From an uncultured Ilumatobacter sp. (GTDB lineage Bacteria > Actinomycetota > Acidimicrobiia > Acidimicrobiales > Ilumatobacteraceae), in contig CALAHA010000346.1 in NCBI GenBank assembly GCA_937891565.1, positions 1-5,536 on the forward strand: 5,536 bases of DNA. Direction: 5' to 3'. Position 1 is the first letter of the stretch. Each line of letters begins with the position of its first letter. Of the stretch, positions 1-5,507 are shown piece by piece. Under the pieces are notes generated by a model, which did not search any database, was not told the DNA's origin, and worked only from the letters and a program-made list of their open reading frames with translations. The position numbers were made by a program, and so were the translations under genes.

Positions 1-22
1 CCTGACCAGGGGCTGAGTTTCT

Positions 23-28
23 GGGAGG
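23..28 (+). promoter_or_regulatory. Shine-Dalgarno-like GGGAGG ahead of a TTG codon
   Basis: GGGAGG lies 5 bases upstream of a TTG codon at 34 that is in frame with the small membrane protein. This spacing is right for a ribosome binding site and is the main argument for a TTG start at 34 instead of the ATG at 85. A TGA in another frame at 14-16 could be the end of an upstream gene. The frame of the membrane protein is open to the window edge, so an even earlier start cannot be excluded. Confidence 0.35.
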
Positions 29-84
29 TTTCGTTGTCAAGTGGCACTTCCAGACAGCGGCGAGCGCACGTAGCCTGGACTTCG

Positions 85-510
85 ATGAAGACGCGCACAC
101 TGCTCCTCCTGTCGGTGGGTACCGCACTGATGATTCTGCTCGCCGGTGGAGCGCTGCTGTTGCAGCTCTCCAACCAGGAGTCGACGACGGAAGCAACGAG
201 CCTGGGGTCGGCCACAACGATCGGCGATGTCGACGTCACCGTCGTCTCTGCTGCCGTTACCGGCGAGCGGCTCGTGGTGTCGGTCGAGATCGGCGGCGTC
301 GACGACAACGATGGCATCGTCAGTTTTCGATTGGTCACGGGTGATCAACGGCTCAATCCAATCGCAGCACAGGCCGACGGCCGGTGCGACTCAATCAGCG
401 TTGCCGTCCAGGCGTGCACAATCGAGTTCGACATCAGCGCCAGCGAGGGGACGAGCCGCGTCCTTGTGCTGCGGCGCGGCGAAGAACAAGCCACCTGGCG
501 TCTGGGCTGA
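85..510 (+). CDS. Small membrane-anchored protein of unknown function
   Basis: I do not recognise this family. From the ATG at 85 it is 141 residues. The N-terminus is MKTR followed by a hydrophobic segment at about residues 5-28, which looks like a signal anchor or uncleaved signal peptide. There is no lipobox cysteine. A Ser/Thr/Glu-rich stretch (about 29-45) leads to a domain with alternating hydrophobic strands (about 46-141) that looks like a small extracytoplasmic beta-sandwich. Two cysteines, at 101 and 111, could form a disulfide outside the membrane. I chose ATG 85 because MKTR plus the hydrophobic run is a typical export signal. The alternative is TTG 34, which has a better ribosome binding site and would add 17 basic cytoplasmic residues. 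The gene has the same direction as the lipoate cluster but is separated from lpd by 115 bases, and nothing links it functionally. Confidence 0.7.
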   Translation: MKTRTLLLLSVGTALMILLAGGALLLQLSNQESTTEATSLGSATTIGDVDVTVVSAAVTGERLVVSVEIGGVDDNDGIVSFRLVTGDQRLNPIAAQADGRCDSISVAVQACTIEFDISASEGTSRVLVLRRGEEQATWRLG

Positions 511-531
511 GCGGCGGGCCTGAGCGTCGCA

Positions 532-555
532 TTTCGGAACGACTTTCGGAACGAT
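532..555 (+). repeat. Two tandem 12-base repeats upstream of lpd
   Basis: The 12-mer TTTCGGAACGAC at 532-543 is followed directly by TTTCGGAACGAT at 544-555, differing only in the last base. A weaker third copy (TTGGTGAAC) may follow from 556. The repeats lie in the non-coding gap before lpd, about 35-60 bases upstream of the suggested -35 element. They could be a protein binding site in phase with the helix (12-base period) or a simple duplication. No function is shown by the sequence. Confidence 0.6.
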
Positions 556-589
556 TTGGTGAACCTGTTGCTCTGACCACCGGCTTTAC

Positions 590-618
590 CGGACAGAACG
601 CTGCGAGAGCGCTACCGT
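590..618 (+). promoter_or_regulatory. Possible promoter for a leaderless lpd transcript
   Basis: CGGACA (590-595) resembles the -35 consensus at four of six positions. TACCGT (613-618) fits the loose actinobacterial -10 pattern TANNNT. The spacing between them is 17 bases. Transcription would then start at about 625-626, on the GTG start codon of lpd itself. No convincing Shine-Dalgarno sequence precedes that GTG, which agrees with a leaderless mRNA. Leaderless mRNAs are common in actinobacteria. The motifs are weak, so this is an inference. Confidence 0.3.
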
Positions 619-625
619 AAACGTC

Positions 626-2056
626 GTGAGCGATCAATTTGACGTCGTAGTAATCGGTGGCGGTCCGGGTGGATACTCGGCTGCCCTCTACGGAGCATCG
701 GCGGGGCTGAATGTCGCCCTCGTCGAGATGGATGCCCTTGGCGGCACCTGCCTGAACCGAGGCTGTATTCCTGCCAAGGCGTTCCTTGAGACCGCTGCAG
801 TCAAGCGTCATGTCGACCATGCAGCCGAGTTCGGGATCAACCCGCCCGGCCATGAAGAAGGTAAGAAGTCCACGGTCGACTTCGCTCGGACGCAAGCGCG
901 TAAGCAGGGCATTGTTGACGGGCTCGTCGGCGGCATCGCTGCAATGTGTAAGGGTCGCAAGGTTGAGGTCTTCAATGGCATCGGCTCCCTCGGCCCCGGC
1001 CGCACAGTCGGCGTTGCCATGAAAGACGGCTCAAAGGCAATCATCACCGGCGATTCCGTGATCCTCGCCACGGGCTCGGTACCGCGCACCATTCCGGGCT
1101 TCGATCGGGGTGGCCCGATCATGACCAGCGACGAGGTACTCGATCTCGATTATGTGCCCAACCGGGTCGCAGTGATCGGTGGCGGCGCCATTGGTTGCGA
1201 GTTCGCATCGACTTTTGCCGACCTCGGCTCCGAGGTCACCATTCTCGAAGGAGCACCAAAGATCCTTCCCGGCCTCGATAAAGACGTTGCCAAGGTCGTC
1301 GAGCGGTCGTTCAAGAACAAGAAGATCGCATTGAAGACAGGCATCAAGGTCACCGGCCATCAGCCGAACGGTTCTGGTGGCACCACCGTCACCTTTGGCC
1401 CGAAAGACGGTGAAAGCGATTCGGTCGAGGTTGATGTTGTCGTGGTGTCGGTCGGTCGTCGGCCGCTCGCTGACCATCTCGGTCTTGACGGCACCGCAGT
1501 CGTCGTCGACGAGCGTGGCTTTGTGCAGGTCAACGAGTACTGCGAAACCGGCGAACCGGGCGTGTACGCAATTGGCGACTTGATCAACACGCCGCAGCTC
1601 GCGCACGTCGGCTACGCCGAGGCGATTCTCACCATTAAGCACCTCCTCGGTGAGAGCCCCATGCCGATCCGCTACGACCGGGTTCCGTGGGCGATCTACT
1701 GCCACCCAGAAGTCGCATGGGCGGGCCCCGACGAGCAGCAGGCCAAAGATGCCGGCTACGACGTGGTCGTCGGCAAGCACCCCTTCAAGTTCAACAGCCG
1801 GGCGCAAATCCTCGGTGAGACCGAAGGCATCGTCAAGGTCATTGCCAAGAAGAACGCCGACGGCACAGCGGGTCAAGTGCTCGGGGTGCACATGGTTGGG
1901 CCGTGGGCCACCGAGCAACTGTCAGGCGGCTACCTCGCCGTGAACTGGGAAGCAACGGTCGACGAGATCGCCGAGTTCATCCAGCCGCACCCCAGCCTCT
2001 CCGAACTGTTCGGCGAAACAGTGCTCTCGCTCACTGGCCGCAGTTTCAGCGGCTGA
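626..2056 (+). CDS. lpdA: Dihydrolipoamide dehydrogenase (E3)
   Basis: This FAD enzyme re-oxidises the dihydrolipoyl group of E2 and passes electrons to NAD+ in pyruvate, 2-oxoglutarate or related dehydrogenase complexes in the cytoplasm. The 476-residue length is normal for the family. The FAD-binding motif GGGPGG is at residues 11-16. The redox-active disulfide CLNRGC is at C42/C47. The NAD-binding GxGxxG is at G185-G190 with acidic E192 just after. A second FAD motif, YAIGD, is at 314-318. The C-terminal dimerisation domain ends with the catalytic pair H455/E460 in HPSLSE. The GTG start places the dinucleotide fold at the usual distance from the N-terminus. There is no clear ribosome binding site, so translation may be leaderless. 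The E2 gene starts 58 bases downstream on the same strand with no terminator between, so the two are probably cotranscribed. Lpd also serves several complexes, so the E2 neighbour does not fix which one. Confidence 0.96.
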   Translation: MSDQFDVVVIGGGPGGYSAALYGASAGLNVALVEMDALGGTCLNRGCIPAKAFLETAAVKRHVDHAAEFGINPPGHEEGKKSTVDFARTQARKQGIVDGLVGGIAAMCKGRKVEVFNGIGSLGPGRTVGVAMKDGSKAIITGDSVILATGSVPRTIPGFDRGGPIMTSDEVLDLDYVPNRVAVIGGGAIGCEFASTFADLGSEVTILEGAPKILPGLDKDVAKVVERSFKNKKIALKTGIKVTGHQPNGSGGTTVTFGPKDGESDSVEVDVVVVSVGRRPLADHLGLDGTAVVVDERGFVQVNEYCETGEPGVYAIGDLINTPQLAHVGYAEAILTIKHLLGESPMPIRYDRVPWAIYCHPEVAWAGPDEQQAKDAGYDVVVGKHPFKFNSRAQILGETEGIVKVIAKKNADGTAGQVLGVHMVGPWATEQLSGGYLAVNWEATVDEIAEFIQPHPSLSELFGETVLSLTGRSFSG

Positions 2057-2103
2057 CCCCCGCCTCTTCAGTCATTTCACTCGCAACACACTCGCATTTC
2101 AAT

Positions 2104-2108
2104 AAGGA
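2104..2108 (+). promoter_or_regulatory. Ribosome binding site of the E2 gene
   Basis: AAGGA lies 6 bases upstream of the ATG at 2115. It fixes the start of the E2 gene, whose lipoyl domain begins at once with MADVILPQLGE. It is the clearest Shine-Dalgarno sequence among the cluster genes. Confidence 0.75.
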
Positions 2109-2114
2109 CTCACC

Positions 2115-3452
2115 ATGGCAGACGTCATTCTTCCCCAGCTCGGCGAAACGGTTACCGAGGGCACCATCACTCAGTGGTTTAAGAAGGTCGGTGACGAAGT
2201 CGCTGAAGACGAGCCGTTGTTCGAAGTGTCGACCGACAAGGTTGACACCGAGGTGCCGTCGCCGGTCTCCGGCACGCTCATGGAAATCCGCGTCGAGGAG
2301 GGTGAGACTGTCGACGTCGGCACCGTGATCGCCGTCGTCGGCGACGGTGGCGACGCTGCTCCGGCTGCACCCGCCGCCGAGCCGGCTCCCGCACCCGCAC
2401 CTGAGCCGGCTCCCGCACCCGCACCCGCTCCAGCGCCGATGGCAGCACCCGCTCCAGCGCCGATGGCAGCACCCGCTCAGTCAACGACGGCACAGGCTGG
2501 CGACAATCGTCTGCTCTCGCCGGTCGTGCGCCGTCTGGTGAACGAGAACAGTCTCAATCCCGACTCGATTCCCGGCACCGGCCCTGGCGGCCGGATCACC
2601 CGCGACGACGTGCTCGATCACATCGATGCCGGCGGCGGCAAGGCAGCCCCGGCCGCTGCGCCAGCGGCAGCCGCTGCTCCAGCTCCGGCACCAGCTCCGG
2701 CCGCTGCGCCAATCTCGGTTCCCACAGCCGATGTAGGCGCCCGCGACACATCGATCCGGCTCTCCAAGATCCGTCAGCTCACTGGCGATCACATGATTAT
2801 GAGCAAGGCGGTCAGCCCGCACGCCTTCAGCGTCGTCGAAGTCGACTTCGCCAGCGTCGACATCACCCGCAATGCGGTCAAGGACAGCTGGAAAGCACAG
2901 CACGGCTTCAGCCTCACGTACCTCCCGTTCATCTCACGCGCAGTCATCGACGGCCTGCGTGAGTTCCCGCACCTCAACGCAAGCGTCGGTGACAACGAGT
3001 TGATCATCCACAACTACATCGATCTCGGTATCGCGGTCGACCTGGATTACGAGGGTCTGCTCGCACCGGTGCTCCGTGACGCCGAGACCAAGCGCCTCGG
3101 CGCAATCGCCACCGAAATCTATGATCTCGCCAACCGGGCCCGCGACCGCAAGCTCAGCCCTGACGAAATCTCTGGCGGCACCTTCACGCTGTCGAACAAT
3201 GGCTCGGCCGGTTCAGTGCTCACCATGCCAATTATCAACCAGCCGCAGGTTGGCATCATCTCGACGGATGCAATCGTCCGCAAGCCGGTCGTCACCAAGG
3301 GTCCCGATGGCGGCGAGGCAATTGCCATCCACCCGGTCGGCAATCTGGCAATGAGCTGGGATCACCGTGCATTCGACGGCGCCTACGCTGCGGGCTTCTT
3401 GAAGCGGGTCAAGGAGATCCTCGAGACCAAGGACTGGTCGACCGAATTGTGA
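2115..3452 (+). CDS. sucB: E2 dihydrolipoamide acyltransferase of a 2-oxo acid dehydrogenase complex
   Basis: E2 forms the core of the complex and carries acyl groups on a lipoyl arm from E1 to coenzyme A. Domains in order: one lipoyl domain (residues 1-76) with the modified lysine K42 in TDKVD; a Pro/Ala linker (about 78-127); the E1/E3-binding domain (about 131-170) with SPVVRRL and GPGGRITRDDV; a second Pro/Ala linker (about 175-205); and the catalytic acyltransferase domain (about 214-445), with active-site H417 and D421 in DHRAFDG. The 445-residue length fits a one-lipoyl-domain E2. Substrate is uncertain: catalytic-domain features such as PIINQPQ resemble proteins usually annotated as succinyltransferase (SucB). 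However, the M. tuberculosis homologue next to lipB, DlaT, serves pyruvate dehydrogenase, and many actinobacterial SucB proteins have more lipoyl domains. The symbol is therefore tentative while the E2 assignment is firm. Its TGA overlaps the lipB-lipA GTG, so translation is probably coupled. Confidence 0.94.
   Translation: MADVILPQLGETVTEGTITQWFKKVGDEVAEDEPLFEVSTDKVDTEVPSPVSGTLMEIRVEEGETVDVGTVIAVVGDGGDAAPAAPAAEPAPAPAPEPAPAPAPAPAPMAAPAPAPMAAPAQSTTAQAGDNRLLSPVVRRLVNENSLNPDSIPGTGPGGRITRDDVLDHIDAGGGKAAPAAAPAAAAAPAPAPAPAAAPISVPTADVGARDTSIRLSKIRQLTGDHMIMSKAVSPHAFSVVEVDFASVDITRNAVKDSWKAQHGFSLTYLPFISRAVIDGLREFPHLNASVGDNELIIHNYIDLGIAVDLDYEGLLAPVLRDAETKRLGAIATEIYDLANRARDRKLSPDEISGGTFTLSNNGSAGSVLTMPIINQPQVGIISTDAIVRKPVVTKGPDGGEAIAIHPVGNLAMSWDHRAFDGAYAAGFLKRVKEILETKDWSTEL
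2379..2470 (+). repeat. 24-base tandem repeats in the first E2 linker
   Basis: A 22-base stretch at 2379-2400 recurs exactly at 2403-2424, a period of 24 bases. It is followed by a different 24-base unit at 2423-2446, repeated at 2447-2470. They encode Ala/Pro repeats such as EPAPAPAP and APAPAPMA. Identity at the third codon positions shows recent duplication as well as protein-level bias. Flexible linkers of this type let the lipoyl domain swing between active sites, so changes in copy number are probably tolerated. Confidence 0.85.
2649..2711 (+). repeat. Direct repeat in the second E2 linker
   Basis: The 15-mer CCGGCCGCTGCGCCA occurs at 2649-2663 and again at 2697-2711. The offset is 48 bases, twice the 24-base period of the first linker. 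The stretch encodes an Ala/Pro linker between the E1/E3-binding domain and the catalytic domain. Confidence 0.6.
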
Positions 3453-5200
3453 GAGACGACCGTTTCAGTTGGGGTCAGACCCCAACTGAAACTGCTCCGC
3501 TGCGAGTCCGATGGTTGGGCAGCGTGCCTTACCGCGAAGCGCTCGCGGTCCAGACGTCGCTGTTCGAACACGGCACAGATCAACATTTGCTGCTCTTGGA
3601 GCATCCGCACGTTTTTACCTACGGGCGAACAACCGACCTCACGACCAACCTGAAGTGTGAGCCCGCTGCTGTCGGTGCCGAGCTGATTGCGGCCAAACGC
3701 GGTGGTGACATCACGTATCACGGTCCCGGCCAACTCGTTGGTTACCCGATCCTGAACGTCGATAACTCGCTTGGGGCAACGGGTCATGTGTGTGGTGTCG
3801 AAGGTCTGATTATCGACGTGCTGACCGAACTCGGCGTGGCGAACGCGAGTCGGCTCGATGGCTACGCGGGCGTCTGGCTCGACGCAGGCACGACGAGCGA
3901 ACGCAAGATCTGCGCGATCGGCGTGCGGTTGAAGAAAGGGCGGACCATGCACGGTTTTGCCCTCAACGTCACGACTGACCTGACCTACATGCGCGAGCAC
4001 ATTGTGCCGTGCGGGATCGGCGACAAGCCGGTCACCTCGCTGGCCGAAGAGGGTGTCGACGTATCGATGGCCGACGTCGTTGACATTGTTGCCCGCTTGG
4101 CTGGTGATCGCTGGGCTGCTGCTGATGCCGCTCCTGGTGATGCGGGCCGTGGGGTAGTCGAACGTCAAGACGTTGCGTGGAAGCACGCTGCTGACGGGCG
4201 TGACCTCACTGCGTTCTCACGTGGTGAGGGTCCCGGTGACCAGGTGAAACTCGTATCAGCACGCGCCACCGGTCGCCTCGAAGCTGCCGGTGTCGATGTC
4301 GCCGCAGGGCTGTCGATCGAGACGCGTAAGCCCGACTGGTTGCGCCCGAAGGTCAACCTCGGCCCCGAAGTGCTGGAACTGAAAAAGACGATTCGTTCGC
4401 TCGACCTTGTCACGGTGTGCGAAGACGCCGGCTGCCCAAACCTGTCTGACTGCTGGTCCGATGGCACGGCAACCTTCATGGTGCTGGGTGAGCGGTGTAC
4501 TCGTGCCTGCGGCTTCTGTCTGGTCGATACGCGTCAGCCACTGCTGCCCGCCGACGATGAGCCTGCACGTGTTGCTGAGGCAATCGACCGGATGGCGCTC
4601 GATCATGCGGTACTCACAATGGTTGCCCGCGACGACCTTGCAGACGGCGGCATGGCTCACGTCGCGGCGTGCGTCGAAGCAATTCGGCTCCGCCGCCCGT
4701 CAGCGAACATCGAAACGTTGATCTCTGACGCAAAGGGTGACGAAGCGTCGCTTGAGCTGCTGTTTGCGTCGCGCCCCGACGTGATGAACCACAACGTCGA
4801 AACTGTCGCCCGGCTCCAGCGCGCTGTTCGGCCGTCTGCCAGCTACGCCCGTTCGCTCAGCGTGCTTGCTCGGGCGAAGAAGGCTGGCCTGATCACCAAG
4901 ACCGGGTTCATGGCAGGCCTCGGTGAGACCGATGACGAGATCGTTGGCCTGCTCGCTGACGTTGCCAACCTGGGCGTCGACATCGTCACCATTGGTCAGT
5001 ATCTCCGGCCGACGTCGAACCACCTACCGATCGCCCGCTACGCCGACCCGGCTGAGTTTGACCGCTGGAAGCAGATCGGCGAATCGTTCGGCATTGGCCA
5101 TGTCGAAGCCAGCCCGCTGACCCGCAGCAGCTACCACGCCAAGCAGGCGTCCGACGCCGTCGCTGCCCCGGTTGCTGTCGCGGTGTCGATTTCGCTCTGA
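3449..5200 (+). CDS. lipB-lipA: Fused octanoyltransferase (LipB) and lipoyl synthase (LipA)
   Basis: This single 583-residue frame joins the two enzymes of de novo lipoate synthesis. The N-terminal part (about 1-223) is LipB, which moves octanoate from acyl carrier protein to the E2 lysine. It has RGGDITYHGPGQ at 84-95, catalytic K153 in ERKICAIGV, HGFALNV, and catalytic C188 in VPCGI. The C-terminal part (about 290-583) is LipA, a radical SAM enzyme that inserts two sulfurs. The auxiliary-cluster cysteines are C324, C329, C335 (CX4CX5C), the SAM-cluster cysteines C350, C354, C357 (CX3CX2C), and RSSYHA at 559-564 supplies the serine ligand. A linker of about 66 residues (224-289) joins them. 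Both parts have near-normal length and no active-site losses. The GTG start sits in a GTGA overlap with the E2 stop. An internal in-frame GTG at 4244 could give a separate 318-residue LipA, but it lacks a well-spaced ribosome binding site. Residues 5-15 are encoded by a palindrome and look like an addition to the LipB fold. Confidence 0.93.
   Translation: MRDDRFSWGQTPTETAPLRVRWLGSVPYREALAVQTSLFEHGTDQHLLLLEHPHVFTYGRTTDLTTNLKCEPAAVGAELIAAKRGGDITYHGPGQLVGYPILNVDNSLGATGHVCGVEGLIIDVLTELGVANASRLDGYAGVWLDAGTTSERKICAIGVRLKKGRTMHGFALNVTTDLTYMREHIVPCGIGDKPVTSLAEEGVDVSMADVVDIVARLAGDRWAAADAAPGDAGRGVVERQDVAWKHAADGRDLTAFSRGEGPGDQVKLVSARATGRLEAAGVDVAAGLSIETRKPDWLRPKVNLGPEVLELKKTIRSLDLVTVCEDAGCPNLSDCWSDGTATFMVLGERCTRACGFCLVDTRQPLLPADDEPARVAEAIDRMALDHAVLTMVARDDLADGGMAHVAACVEAIRLRRPSANIETLISDAKGDEASLELLFASRPDVMNHNVETVARLQRAVRPSASYARSLSVLARAKKAGLITKTGFMAGLGETDDEIVGLLADVANLGVDIVTIGQYLRPTSNHLPIARYADPAEFDRWKQIGESFGIGHVEASPLTRSSYHAKQASDAVAAPVAVAVSISL
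3462..3492. repeat. Perfect 31-base palindrome inside the start of lipB-lipA
   Basis: The left arm GTTTCAGTTGGGGTC (3462-3476) and the right arm GACCCCAACTGAAAC (3478-3492) are exact reverse complements around a single central A. In RNA this gives a 14-bp stem with a CAG loop. The core GGGGTCAGACCCC resembles short dispersed palindromes I associate with REP-like elements in bacterial genomes; this is from memory, not a search. The element begins 10 bases after the E2 stop codon and is translated in frame as part of RFSWGQTPTETA. There is only one copy in this window. No run of T follows, so it is not a standard terminator. Confidence 0.9.
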
Positions 5201-5221
5201 CCGAGTCGTAGCGAATGACCA

Positions 5222-5239
5222 ACCGGCCCGTCGGCCGGT
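5222..5239 (+). terminator. Possible terminator hairpin after lipB-lipA
   Basis: ACCGGCC (5222-5228) and GGCCGGT (5233-5239) form a 7-bp GC-rich stem with a 4-base loop, 21 bases after the stop codon at 5198-5200. No T tract follows, so it would be a weak or non-canonical terminator, as is often seen in high-GC actinobacteria. It marks a plausible end of the lpd-E2-lipBA transcript. Confidence 0.4.
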
Positions 5240-5259
5240 GATGGGACGTGTCGCGAGGG

Positions 5260-5351
5260 GCGCGCTGCACCAGATTCCCAGCTTTTCTTCGAGATTTCTG
5301 TGGCAGCAGGTGCGCCACAGGCCCGCCTGGATGCGGGTCTGTGCAGCGCAC
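5260..5351 (+). other. Region of nested inverted repeats, possible structured RNA
   Basis: Within the gene-free stretch 5201-5507 an outer 9-bp pairing (GCGCTGCAC 5262-5270 with GTGCAGCGC 5341-5349) encloses two hairpins. One is CTGTGGC 5298-5304 with GCCACAG 5314-5320. The other is AGGCCCGC 5319-5326 with GCGGGTCT 5333-5340, with one G-U pair; the two share bases 5319-5320. Together they would make a branched fold. I see no motif of tRNA, SRP RNA, RNase P RNA, tmRNA or a known riboswitch. High GC raises the chance of accidental pairings. The rest of the stretch (5352-5468) shows nothing I can name. Confidence 0.25.
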
Positions 5352-5468
5352 GGCGTGTCGTGTGGGCGGGTCGTGAGCTCGGTCGAAGCGACGGTGTAAC
5401 GCCTGGTCTGCGATGCCGTGTGACCTGCTGACGTCGACCGCTGGGTTATTCTTTTGCAAGCATCGCGG

Positions 5469-5484
5469 CCGAAGATGTGTTCGA
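5469..5484. promoter_or_regulatory. LexA-like (SOS) box
   Basis: CCGAAG-ATGT-GTTCGA matches the actinobacterial LexA box TCGAAC-N4-GTTCGA at 10 of 12 fixed positions, with the right half-site perfect. It ends 7 bases before an extended -10 element and 23 bases before the ATG at 5508, a sensible place for a repressor site. A two-base mismatch in the left half leaves room for chance. Confidence 0.4.
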
Positions 5485-5491
5485 TTGCTTA

Positions 5492-5500
5492 TGCTATCAT
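5492..5500 (+). promoter_or_regulatory. Extended -10 promoter element
   Basis: TGCTATCAT is a TGN extended -10 joined to TATCAT, close to the TATAAT consensus. Transcription would start about 7-8 bases after it, at 5507-5508, which is the A of the ATG. That predicts a leaderless transcript for the last gene. No good -35 is visible, as is usual for extended -10 promoters. Confidence 0.5.
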
Positions 5501-5507
5501 CAATCAC

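Noticed and set aside
580..592. CCGG-CTTTA-CCGG inverted repeat before lpd
   Set aside because: Four base pairs of a self-complementary tetramer are too short to support a terminator or operator.
1031..1918. Long minus-strand open frame of 295 codons inside lpd
   Set aside because: It lies wholly antisense to a gene with every expected Lpd motif. Its translation has no recognisable motif, and such frames are common opposite high-GC genes.
3462..3492. Palindrome read as a Rho-independent terminator between E2 and lipB-lipA
   Set aside because: No T tract follows, and the palindrome lies inside the coding frame of the next gene, whose start overlaps the E2 stop.
3383..4186. Minus-strand open frame of 267 codons over the end of the E2 gene and the LipB part
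   Set aside because: Its composition is what antisense of the real genes gives. It has no motif and spans the boundary of two well-supported genes.
4120..4316. Fusion explained as a frameshift error joining two genes
   Set aside because: The frame stays open with normal codon use through the linker, and both enzyme parts are in the same frame. A single error would have to remove a stop while keeping the frame. It remains possible and is listed as a check.
4618..4641. VARDDL in LipA where most bacteria have VDRDDL, seeming loss of a conserved Asp
   Set aside because: As I recall, mycobacterial LipA has the same VARDDL, so this is an actinobacterial variant and not a defect.
5172..5399. Plus-strand open frame of 75 codons after lipB-lipA
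   Set aside because: It starts inside the LipA coding region in another frame, crosses the likely terminator hairpin, has no ribosome binding site and no recognisable sequence.
4986..5507. Minus-strand open frame of 173 codons reaching into the gap after lipB-lipA
   Set aside because: Nearly half of it is antisense to the LipA C-terminus. The product is rich in Arg, Ser and Pro without any domain, and it has no promoter or ribosome binding site I could find.
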